Of a stretch of DNA of 64,000 bases, positions 47,910 through 58,672 are shown one piece after another. Both the position numbers and the translations under genes were made by a program. A model generated the notes under the pieces. The model was not told where the DNA came from. It worked only from the letters and a program-made list of their open reading frames with translations, and ran no database searches. Position 1 is the stretch's first letter. The number at the start of each line of letters is the position of its first letter. The stretch comes from Aegilops tauschii subsp. strangulata (Eukaryota > Streptophyta > Magnoliopsida > Poales > Poaceae), in assembly GCF_002575655.3 (NCBI RefSeq), contig NC_053040.3, positions 158,535,148-158,599,147 on the forward strand, given 5' to 3'.

Positions 47910-49051
47910 TTAGGTATTGCCATCTTTGGTAGGCAATCCATAAGTGGCTCTCATGATAGATTCATATGGTAATTTTATTTTCTTCCTAGGGAAGTGTTCC
48001 GTGCCTTTCTTTAATGGAAATTGGAATCTAATATTCCCTTCCTTTATATCAATAATTGCGCCAATCGTTCTAAGGAAAGGTCTACCAAGAATAATAGGAC
48101 ATGAAGGATTGCAATCTATATCAAGAATGATAAAATCTACGGGCACATAATTCCTATTTTCAACAAAAAGAACATCATTAATTCTTCCCACAAGTTTCTT
48201 AATAGTGGAATCCGCAAGGTGCAAGTTTAGAGAGCAATCATCAAAATCACGGAAATCTAGCAAATCGCACAAAGTTTTGGGAATAGTGGAAACACTAGCA
48301 CCCAAATCACATAAAGCATAGAACTCATGATCCTTAATTTTAATTTTAATAGTTGGTTCCCACTCATCATAAAGTTTTCTAGCGATAGAAATTCCAACTC
48401 AAGCTTTTCTTCATAAGATTGCATCAAGGCATCAACGATATTGTTAGTAAACGCTTTATTTTGACTATAAGCATGAGGAGAATTTAGCACGGATTGCAAC
48501 AAGGAAATAAAATCTATCAAAGAGCAATTATCATAATTAAGTTCCTTGAAATCCAAAATAGTGGGTTTATCAACATCTAACATTTTGATTCCTTCAACCC
48601 CACTTTTATCAATTTTAGCATCAAGATCTGAAAACTCTGAATTTTTGGAACGCCTTATAGGTAAAGGTGGATCATATTCAGTCCCATCATTATCAAGATT
48701 CGTATTGCAAAACAAATATTTAATAGGGGACACATCAATAACTTTTAGATCTTCATCTTTATTTTCATAGAAATCTGGTTTAGCGGCCATCTTATTAACT
48801 AAGGTAGCCTGCTTATCCGATATTTCAGCAGTCAACTTCTCAAGGCGAGCAATTTGGGATCATAAACCATCAAATTCTTTAGACATATCATCGAGCTCTT
48901 TATTCATATAACTCATAAAACTTTTTTGTTCCTTAAGCTCGTTTCTGAAGAAATTATTATGCTCAAATTGCAAAACCATAAAACTCCCGATGTTGCTTTC
49001 GATTTCTTCTAACCTTTTAAGGTGAAGATCACCAAATCTAGGTAGAGCCAT
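47910..49051 (-). pseudogene. M1 gag-protease, capsid domain missing
   Basis: It starts at ATG 49051 (MALPRFGDLHLKRLEEIESN), a helical, probably coiled-coil segment, interrupted by TGA at 48860-48862. The frame then reads on through LTAEISDKQATLVNK and the linker shared with M2 (DLKVIDVSPIK). After a frameshift near 48398 comes the protease: CDLGASVSTIPKTLCD with the catalytic Asp in DLGA, and CPIILGRPFLRT. It ends at 47910. Compared with M2 about 0.9 kb is absent, including the whole capsid region. No RT follows. Confidence 0.75.
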
Positions 49052-49242
49052 TGCAACAAACAAGCAATCCAACACACGAGCAAACAAGAGACGGGCAAAA
49101 AGAGGCACGCGGAAAAGAGAGGGCAAATAAAACGGCAAGGGTGAAGTGGGGGAGAGGAAAACGAGAGGCAAATGGCAAATAATGTAGTGCGGGATATAAG
49201 GGTTTGTGATGGGTACTTGGTATGTTGACTTTTGCGTAGACC

Positions 49243-49260
49243 TCCCCGGCAACGGCGCCA
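49243..49260 (-). other. M1 primer binding site
   Basis: The minus strand reads TGGCGCCGTTGCCGGGGA, the Athila-type site, 11 nt from the LTR end. Confidence 0.85.
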
Positions 49261-49271
49261 GAAATCCTTCT

Positions 49272-50857
49272 TGCTACCTCTTGAGCACTGCGTTGGTTTT
49301 CCCTTGAAGAGGAAAGGGTGATGCAGCAAAGTAGCGTAAGTATTTCCCTCAGTTTTTGAGAACCAAAGTATCAATCCAGTAGGAGGCTACGCGCGAGTCC
49401 CTCGCACCTACACAAAACAAATAAATCCTCGCAACCAACGCGATAAGGGGTTGTCAATCCCTTCACGGTCACTTACGAGAGTGTGATCTGATAGATATGA
49501 TAGGACAATATTTTCGGTATTTTTGTGATAAAGATGCAAAGTAAAATAAAAGCAAAGTAAACAGCAAAGGAAATAACTAAGTGTTGGAAGATTAATATGA
49601 TGAAGATAGACCCGGGGGCCATAGGTTTCACTAGTGGCTTCTCTCAAGAGCATAAGTATTTTACGGTGGGTGAACGAATTATTCTTGAGCAATTGACAGA
49701 ATTGAGCATAGTTATGAGAATATCTAGGTATGATCATGTATATAGGCATCACGTCCGAGACAAGTAGACCGACTCCTGCCTGCATCTACTACTATTACTC
49801 CACTCATCGACCGCTATCCAGCATGCATCTAGAGTATTAAGTTCATGAAAACAGAGTAATGCCTTAAGAAAGATGCCATGATGTAGAGGGATAAATTCAT
49901 GCAATATGATAAAAACCCCATCTTGTTATCCTCGATGGCAACAATACAATACGTGTCGTGCTGCCCCCATTGTCACTGGGAAAGGACACCGCAAGATTGA
50001 ACACAAAGCTAAGCACTTCTCCCATTGCGAGAAAGATCAATCTAGCAGGCCAAACCAAACTGATAATTCGAAGAGACTTGCAAAGATAACCAATCATACA
50101 TAAAAGAATTCAGAGAAGATTCAAATATTGTTCATAGATAATCTTAATCATAAACCCACAATTCATCGGTCTCAACAAACACACCACAAAGGAAGATTAC
50201 ATCGAATAGATCTCCACGAGAGAGGGGGAGAACATTGTATTGAGATCCAAAAAGAGAGAAGAAGCCATCTAGCTACTAACTATGGACCCGAAGGTCTGAA
50301 GTAAACTACTCACACTTCATCGGAGAGGCTATGGTGTTGATGTAGAAGCCCACCGTGATGGATGCCCCCTCCGGCGGAGCTCCGAAACAGGCCCCAAGAT
50401 GGGATCTCGTGGGTACAGAAGTTTGCGGCGGTGGAATTAGGTTTTTGGCTCCGTATCTGATCGTTTGGGGGTACTTAGGTATATATAGGAGGAAGGAGTA
50501 CGTCGGTGGAGCAACAGGGGGCCCACGAGGGTGGAGGGCGCGCCCTGGGGGGGTAGGCGCGACCCCCTACCTTGTGGCCTCCTCCTTTGTTTCTTGACAT
50601 AGGGTCCAAGTCTCCTGGATCATATTCTTCCTAAAAATCACGTTCCCGAAGGTTTCATTCCATTTGGACTCTGTTTGATATTCCTTTTCTGCGAAACTTT
50701 GAAATAGGCAAAAAACAGCAATTCTGGGCTGGGCCTCCGGTTAATAGGTTAGTCCCAAAAATAATATAAAAGTGAATAATAAAGCCCAATAATGTCCAAA
50801 ACAGTAGATAATATAGCATGGAGCAATCAAAAATTTAAATACGTTGGAGACGTATCA
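49272..50857 (-). repeat. M1 5' LTR
   Basis: It is 1586 bp with the same ends as 43510-45098. The promoter TATATATA (minus) lies at 50480-50487. Confidence 0.85.
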
Positions 50858-50911
50858 GTCCCCATCCAGAACGCCTAGAACATCCAGCACCTCCGGAAGT
50901 TCTACCCATGA
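50858..50911 (+). pseudogene. T2 integrase C-terminal end
   Basis: Directly after M1 the frame resumes with VPIQNA, a TAG at 50876-50878 where the family has Trp, then NIQHLRKFYP and TGA. This is the normal end of pol and fixes the M1 insertion point to the codon. Confidence 0.8.
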
Positions 50912-51772
50912 AGCAAGGCCTAGTGCCTGTGAAGAAAGGCCCCGCGCCCGTGAAGGCCTCCGCTCGTGACACTCTCACGTAATAGTGAGTGGGGCTGTAC
51001 ACGCCCCGGAGTCTCAGGAGTGCCGCCCTCGGGCCTCGGGGGCTCCCTCCCACGTCCTAGTGGCAGCACTTAGCTCCGCGCTAGTGAGAAGACTAGACTA
51101 GGTGCCGGACGCGGCTTTTCATTTGCTTTCCGTAGTTGGCTTGCCCCTTTTTAATGGAAGTTCGCATTCTAGTGTTTCCTGTCATCTTGGTTCGATCGCC
51201 TTTTCCTCTGATCTTCCCTTGGTTCTTTGTTTTGGCACGTAATCTCCCTCACATGCCTCGCAAGGGGGGCTGGACAGGTGCACTCGTGAGCATTTTTTCC
51301 TGTTCTTCGTGAGGCACCATCGCTCGAGCTCGCAAAATAGCGCTCCTCCCTTAATCCGTGCCCCTCGGGCACCGCGATGAGGAGCTCTGGGTCATGGCTA
51401 ACTGCGCCTACGACTTGAGCATGGAAGAATAAGAGTTTCTTAACAATTTTTTGCAGTTGCTTAATGCCCCCCAAGCCAATGGCAAGGAGGTCTCACCTAG
51501 TGCTGGGAGACGTGCGCCTCACGAGGCGGAAACTACTTCGAACACTTCAAGCTAAGTTATCTCTACGCGCCTACATAAAACGCTGATGCTGCAACACGAC
51601 ACAGGAATGATAAACATAACATAGCAACTTGGAAATCACGGTTCATTGCACGCCCCTGTAGGGCCCCATACTTGTCTCTTTCTTAATGCAGGAAGAAAGG
51701 AAATAACAAAACAAAAGTGGCGCGTGCCCCCGCAGTGGTTTGCGAGGGTGGTCCCATGGCACTCTCCTGGGC
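50912..51772. other. T2 spacer between pol and the antisense gene
   Basis: No gene is recognised. Pieces resemble the T1 spacer in composition (GGAGTCTCAGGAG near 51018). It would be the 3' side of both pol and the convergent B3-like gene. Confidence 0.4.
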
Positions 51773-52509
51773 TCAGCCAGACCCCTCCTCACGCTTCAGT
51801 GGGGCACGGCGATGAGACGACCCGCTGCCGCCCTCGAAGCGGGCACGGCGGCATGGCGGCTGGTCATAGCCACCGCAACTGGAGCTATCGCCGGAAGAAG
51901 AGTCGCCGTAGCTGGACGAGCCGCGGCCGGCACCGAGGACAAGCCCGCCTTAACCCTCACCGCGACCGTCACCAATGCTGAGCACCTCGCCGCCGTCGTT
52001 GTCCTTAGGGCAGCACCCGACGCAGCGACCATCTTCGCCGAACACCCTCATGTGGAGGGTCGCATTGCCATCCTACTTGAAGTGGAGGGTGCACCGCCTG
52101 CCCAGGGCACGCGCGTGGGCAAACGTCTGCCAGCCGCGGGCCACCGCGACGGAGACCTCCGCCGCGACCCACGAAGCCTTGCTGCAGCAGCCGTCAGCCT
52201 GCAGCCAGAGACTTCCTGGACCCGTGGCCGACAGCTCGCCGGTGAAGAAGCGCGGGAGCTGAAGCCAGGTGCCGGTCATGTTCTCCGACCACACAACGAA
52301 CGCCGGAAGCACCTCCGCCGAGTGGAAGCGCGGGCGCGCCTCACTTCATCGACGGGGCTGCCACGACCGGGACGACTCCCACCGCGCGAGGAGGCGCCGC
52401 CGCGGCATGCTTATGCGGGCGGCCCGCCCCTCTTGGGCGGCGGCGAGCCGGGCCCCTCCTGGTGGGCCTTCCCCTTCTCCGTGGCCAAGAACCTCTTCGC
52501 AGGCGCCAT
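51773..52509 (-). pseudogene. Antisense B3-like DNA-binding-domain gene in T2
   Basis: Likely start is ATG 52509 (MAPAKRFLATEKGKAHQEG), with a basic N-terminus; this frame breaks near 52415. The main frame (52348-52073) reads FHSAEVLPAFVVWSENMTGTW, then LWLQADGCCSKASWVAAEVS, ARGWQTFAHARAL and CTLHFK, stopping at TAG 52073-52075. It resumes with DGNATLHMRVFGEDG. The order of Trp, Gly-Trp-x-x-Phe and Phe/His-rich strands fits a plant B3 domain of the REM type. The tail is Ser/Gly/Arg-rich and ends at TGA 51773-51775. Breaks: one frameshift, TGA near 52346, TAG 52073, a TAA further on. B3 domains bind DNA in transcription factors; a role for the retrotransposon is speculative. Confidence 0.6.
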
Positions 52510-52558
52510 GGGTGTCGCTGCAGACGATGGAGCGATGGAGGAGAAGCAAGTCGAGCAG

Positions 52559-53535
52559 TGCTACCTCTTGAGCATGCGTTGGTTTTCCCTTGAAAAGGAA
52601 AGGGTGATGCACCAAAGTAGCGTAAGTATTTGCCTTAGTTTTTGAGAACCAAGGTATCAATCCAGTAGGAGGCCACACGCAAGTCCCTCGTACCTACAGA
52701 AACAAATAAGAACCTTGCAACCAACACGATAAAGGGGTTGTCAATCCCTTCACGGCCACTTGCAAAAGTGAGATCTGATAGAGATGATAAGATAATACTT
52801 TTGGTATTTTTATGATAAAGATTGAAAGTAAATATTGCAAAGTAAAAATAGATTGGAAACTTATATAATGGAAATTAGACCCGCGGGCCAAAGGTTTCAC
52901 TAGTGGCTTCTCCCAAGATAGCATAAGTATTACGGTGGGTGAACAAATTACTGTCGAGCAATTGATAGAAAAGTGCATAATTATGAGAGTATCTAGGCAT
53001 GATCATGTATATAGGCATCACGTCCGCAACAAGTTGACCGACTCCTGCCTGCATCTACTACTATTACTCCACACATCGACCGCTATCCAGCATGCATCTA
53101 GAGTATTAAGTTCATAAGAACAGAGTAACGCTTTAGGCAAGATGACATGATGTAGAGGGATAAACTCAAGCAATATGATATAAACCCCATCTTTTTATCC
53201 TCGATGGCAACAATACAATACGTGTCGTTTCCCCTGCTGTCACTGGGATCGAGCACCGCAAGATTGAACCCAAAGCTAAGCACTTCTCCCATTGCAAGAA
53301 AGATCAATCTAGTAGGCCAAACCAAACTGATAATTCGAAGAGACTTTCAAAGATAACCAATCATACATAAAAGAATTCAGAGAAGATTCAAATATTGTTC
53401 ATAGATAATCTTGAGCATAAACCCACAATTCATCGGATCTCGACAAACACACCGCATAAAGCCCATTAAACATCCAAAACAGAATATATAATAGCATGGA
53501 GCAATAAAAATTATAGATACGTTGGAGACGTATCA
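52559..53535 (-). repeat. M2 3' LTR with internal deletion
   Basis: It is 977 bp against 1564 bp for the 5' LTR. The sequence jumps near 53457 (CACACCGCA to TAAAGCCC), removing the equivalent of about 59571-60156, which holds the TATA box and GC block. Confidence 0.85.
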
Positions 53536-56421
53536 AGCATCCCCAAGCTTAATTCCTGCTCGTCCTCGAGTAGGTAAATGATAAAAACAGAATTTTTGAT
53601 GTGGAATGCTACTTAGCATATTCTTCAATATAATTTTCTTTATTGTGGCATGAATGTTCAGATCCGAAAGATTCAAGATAAAAGTTTAATATTGACATAA
53701 AAAAATAATACTTCAAGCATACTAACTAAGCAATCATGTCTTCTCAAAATAACATGGCCAAAGAAAGTTCGTCCCTACAAAATCATATAGTTTGGTCATG
53801 CTCCATTTTCGTCACACAAGATGCTCTCATCTTGCACAACCCCGATGAAAAAGCCAAGCAATTGTTTCATACTTTAGTAATCTCAAACTTTTTTCAACTT
53901 TCACGGAATACATGAGCGTGAGCCATGGATATAGCACTATGGGTGGAATAGAATAAAAGGATGGGGGTTGTGTGGAGAAGACAAAAAAGGAGAAAGTCTC
54001 ACATTGACGTGGCTAATCAATGGGCTAGGGAGATGCCCATCAATTGATGTCAATGCAAGGAGTAGGGATTGCCATGCAACGGATGCACTAGAGCTATAAA
54101 TGTATGAAAGCTCAACAAAAGAAACTAAGTGAGTGTGCATCCAACTTGCTTGCTCACGAAGACCTAGGGCATTTGAGGAAGCCCATTGTTGGAATATACA
54201 AGCCAAGTTCTATAATTAAAAATTCCCACTAGTATATGGAAGTGGCAAAACAAGAGACTCTCTATCATAAAGATCATGGTGCTACTTTGAGGCACAAGTG
54301 TGGAAAAAGGATAGTAGCATTGTCCCTTTTTATTTCTCTTCTTTTTCCCTTTTTTTGGGCCTCTCTTTTTTGTTTGCCTTTCTCTCTTTTTTTGGGACAA
54401 TGCTCTATTAATGATGATCATGACATTTCTATTTATTTACAACTCGATGATTATAACTCGATACTAGAACAAAATATGACTCTATATGAATGCCTCCGGC
54501 GGTGTACCGGGATGGGCAATGAATCAAGAGTGACATGTATGAAATAATATGCATGGTGGCTTTGCCACAAATACAATGTCAACTACATGATCATGCAAGG
54601 CAATATGACAATGACGAAGCGTGTCATAATAAACAGAACGGTGGAAAGTTGCATGGCAATATATCTCGGAATTGCTATGGAAATGACATAATAGGTAGGT
54701 ATGGTGGCTGTTTTGAGGAAGATATAAGGAGGTTTATGTGTGATAGAGCGTATCGTATCACGGGGTTTGGATGCACCGGCAAAGTTTACACCAACTCTCA
54801 AGGTGAGAAAGGGCAATGCACGGTACTGAAGAGGCTAGCAATGATGGAAGGTTGAGAGTGCATATAATCCATGGACTCAACATTAGTCATAAAGAACTCA
54901 CATACTTATTGCAAAAATCTACAAGTCATCAAAAACCAAGCACTACGCGCATGCTCCTAGGGGGATAGATTGGTAGGAAAAGACCATCGCTCATCCCCGA
55001 CCGCCACTCATAAGGATGACAATCAAAGAACACCTCATGTTTCAAATTTGTTACACAACGTTTACCATAAGTACATGCTACGGGACTTGCAACCTTCAAC
55101 ACAATTATTTCTCAAATTCACAACTACTCAACTAGCACAACTTTAATATCACTATCTCCATATCTCAAAACAATCATCAAGTATCAAACTTCTCTTAGTA
55201 TTCAACGCACTTATATGAAAGTTTTTATTATATCCATGTTGGATGCCTATCATATTAGGACTAATTTTATAACCAAAGAAAATTACCATGCTGTTCTAAA
55301 GGACTTTCAAAATAATATAAGTGAAGCATGAGAGATCAATAATTTCTATAAAATAAAACCACCACGGTGCTCTAAAGGATATAAGTGAAGCACTAGAGCA
55401 AAATTGTTTAGCTCAAAAGATATAAGTGAAGCACATAGAGTATTCTAATAAATTCCGATTAATGTGTGTCTCTCCCAAAAGGTGTGTACATCAAGGATGA
55501 TTGTGGTGAACTAAAAAGCAAAGACTCAAATCATACAAGACGCTCCAAGCAAAACACATATCATGTGGTGAATAAAAATATAGCTCCAAGTAAAGTTACC
55601 GATGGACGAAGACAAAAGAGGGGATGCCTTCCGGGGCATCCCCAAGCTTAGGCTTTTTGGTTGTCCTTGTATTTTACCTTGGGTTTCCTTGGGAATCCCG
55701 AAGCTTAGGCTCTTGCCACTCCTTGTTCCATAATCCATCAAATCTTAACCCAAAACTTGAAAACATCACAACACAAAACTTAACAGAAAATCTCATGAGC
55801 TCCGTTAGCGAAAGAAAACAAAATACCACTTCAAGGTACTGTAATGAACTCATTATTTATTTATATTGGTGTTAAACCTACTGTATTCCAACTTCTCTAT
55901 GGTTCACAACCTCCAATACTAGCCATAGATTCATCAAAATAATCAAACAACACACGAAAAACAGAATCTGTCAAAAGCAGAACAGTCTGTAGTAATCTGT
56001 ATCAAACGCATACTTATGGAACTCCAAAAATTCTAAAATAAATTTCTGGACGTGAGGAATTTATCTATTAATCATCTGCAAAAATAATCAACTAAATATC
56101 ACTCTCCAGTAAAAAGTTGTAGCTAATCTCGTGAGCGCTAAAGTTTCTGTTTTTTACAGCAAGATCAAAAAGACTTCACCCAAGTCTTCCCAAAGGTTCT
56201 ACTTGGCACAAACACAAATTAAAACACAAAAAACACATCTAACCAGAGTCTAGATGAAAGATTTATTCCTAAACATAACCAAAAATCAAGAAAATAAAAT
56301 AAAATTGGGTTGCCTCCCAACAAGCGCTATCGTTTAATGCCCCTAGCTAGGCATAAAGGCAAGGATAGATCTAGGTATTATCATCTTTGGCATGCAATCC
56401 ATAAGTGGCTCTCATAATAGA
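53536..56421 (-). other. M2 3' noncoding region with PPT-like motifs
   Basis: No gene is visible. GCATCCCCAAGCTT occurs beside the LTR (53537-53550, polypurine tract) and at 55636-55649, with a one-base variant at 55693-55706. A pyrimidine-rich tract lies at about 54325-54400. Confidence 0.65.
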
Positions 56422-58451
56422 TTAATAAGGTAATTTAATTTTCTTTCTAGGAAAGTGTTCCATTCCTTTCCGTAACGGAAATTGGAATCTAATATTCCCT
56501 TCCTTCATATCAATAATTGCACCAATCGTTCTAAGGAAAGGTCTGCCAAGAATAATAGGACATGAAGGATTGCAATCTATATCAAGGACAATGAAATCTA
56601 TAGGCACATAATTCCTATTTGCAACAATAAGAACATCATTAATTCTTCCCATAGGTTTCTTAATGGTGGAATCCGCAAGGTGCAAGTTTAAAGAACAATC
56701 ATCAAATTCACGGAAACCCAACATATCACACAAAGTTTTTGGAATCGTGGAAACACTAGCACCCAAATCACACAAAGCATAGCATTCATGATCTTCAATT
56801 TTAATTTTAATAGTAGGTTCCCACTCATCATAAAGTTTTCGAGGGATAGAAACTTCAAATTCAAGTTTTTCTTCATAAGATTGCATTAAAGCATCAACGA
56901 TATGTTTGGTAAAAGCCTTATTTTGACTATAAGCATGGGGAGAATTTAGCACGGATTGCAACAAGGAAGTACAATCTATTAAAGAAAAATTATCATAATT
57001 AAATTCCTTGAAATCCAAAATAGTGGGTTCATTGCTATGTAAAGTTTTGACCTCTTCAATCCCACTTTTACCAATTTTTGCATCAAGATCTAAAAACTCC
57101 GAATCATTGGGACGCCTTTTAACCAAAGTTGACTCATCTCCAGTCCCATCATTATCAAGATTCATATTGCAAAACAAAGATTTAATAGGAGACACATCAA
57201 TCACTTTTAGATCTTCATCCTTATTATCATCAAAACTAGAAGAACACGCTTTTATAAAGCAATCTTTCTTAGCACGCATCCTAGCGGTTCTTTCTTTCCA
57301 CTCATCAATGGAAATTCTCATGGCTTTGAGAGACTCATTGATATCATGCTTAGGTGGAATAAATCTAAGTTTCAAAGAATCAACATCAAGAGAAATTCTA
57401 TCCACGTTCCTAGCCAATTCATCAATCTTAGGCAATTTTTCTTCAAGCAAAGCATTGAAATTCTTTTGAGAAATCATAAATTCTGTAACACTAGTCTCAA
57501 AATAAGAGGGCATATTATTAAAATTTCCATAAGAGTTGTTGTAGGAATTACCATAATTATTAGAGGAATTACTAGGATACGGCCTAGGATTAAAGTTTCC
57601 TCTATAAGCGTTGTTACCAAAATTGTTCCTACCAACAAAATTCACATCCATAGATTCATTATTATTCTCAATCAAAGTAGACAAAGGCATATCATTGGGA
57701 TAAGAAGAAACACTCTTATTAGCAAACAATTTCATAAGTTCATCAATCTTTCCACTCAAAACATTAATTTCTTCAATTGCATGCACCTTTTTACTAGTAG
57801 ATCTTTCAGTGTGCCATTGAGAATAATTAACCATAATATTATCTAGGAGTTTATTAGCTTCTCCTAAAGTGATTTCCATAAAAGTGCCTCCCGCGGCCGA
57901 ATCTAAAAGATTTCTAGAAGCAAAATTCAATCCGGCATAAATTTTTTGTATAATCATCCATAGATTCAAACCATGTGTAGGGAAATTACGTATCATTAAT
58001 TTCATTCTCTCCCAAGCTTGTTCAACATGTTCATGATCAAGTTGCTTAAAATTCATAATATCGTTTCTAAGAGAGATGATCTTAGCGGGAGGAAAATATT
58101 AGAGATAAAAGCATCTTTGCATTTATTCCAAGAATCAATACTATTTTTAGGCAAAGACGAAAACCAAGTTTTAGCACGATCTCTAAGCGAAAAAGGAAAT
58201 AGCTTCAATTTAACAATATCATTGTCCACATCTTTCTTCTTTTGCATATCACACAAATCAACAAAGCTATTTAGATGGGTAGCGGCATCTTCACTAGGAA
58301 GGCCGGCGAATTGATCTTTCATGACAAGATTCAGCAAAGCAGCATTAATTTCACAAGATTCAGCATCGGTAAGAGGAGCAATCGAAGTGCTAAGAAAATC
58401 ATTGTTGTTGGTATTGGCAAAGTCACACAATTTAGTATTATCTTGAGCCAT
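56422..58451 (-). pseudogene. M2 gag-protease
   Basis: It starts at ATG 58451 (MAQDNTKLCDFANTNNND). The capsid region is typical Athila gag: FAGLPSEDAATHLNSFVDLC and KLFPFSLRDRAKTWFSSL. A frameshift near 58085 leads into the frame from 58056 (MNFKQLDHEHVEQAWERMKL), then an Asn/Tyr-rich linker (57530-57650) and a helical segment. The aspartic protease near 56770 has ALCDLGASVSTIPKTLCDML and CPIILGRPFLRT. It ends at 56422. I see no CCHC zinc knuckle. With one frame change the polyprotein is about 675 residues. No polymerase follows, so it depends on proteins supplied elsewhere. Confidence 0.8.
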
Positions 58452-58643
58452 CGTGACAAGCAAGCAATCCAACACACAAGCAAACAAGAAGCAAGCAAAA
58501 AAGAGGTGACCGGAAAGAGAGGGCGAATAAAACGGCAAGGGTGAAGTGGCTGAGAGGAAAACAAGAGGCAAATGGCAAATAATGTAATGCGGGGGATAAG
58601 AGTTTGTGATGGGTACTTGGTATGTCTTGACTTGTGCGTAGAC

Positions 58644-58661
58644 TCCCCGGCAACGGCGCCG
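58644..58661 (-). other. M2 primer binding site
   Basis: The minus strand reads CGGCGCCGTTGCCGGGGA, one base different from the M1 site. Confidence 0.75.
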
Positions 58662-58672
58662 GAAATCCTTCT

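Larger units (their letters stand above)
43510..50857 (-). mobile_element. Gag-protease LTR element inserted in T2 integrase (element M1)
   Basis: Both LTRs are present (1589 and 1586 bp, differing by a few percent by eye). The left flank ends GTCC (43506-43509) and the right flank begins GTCC (50858-50861). This is either a 4 bp duplication or GTCCC with one base lost. Removing the element restores the integrase frame. It has a PBS and a decayed gag-protease without capsid domain; no RT or integrase. The 3' noncoding region is shared with the 6564 and 52559 elements. Confidence 0.85.

Noticed and set aside
51740..52645. 301-codon plus-strand frame over the B3-like gene
   Set aside because: Ala-rich shadow of the minus-strand B3-like frame; runs into the M2 LTR.
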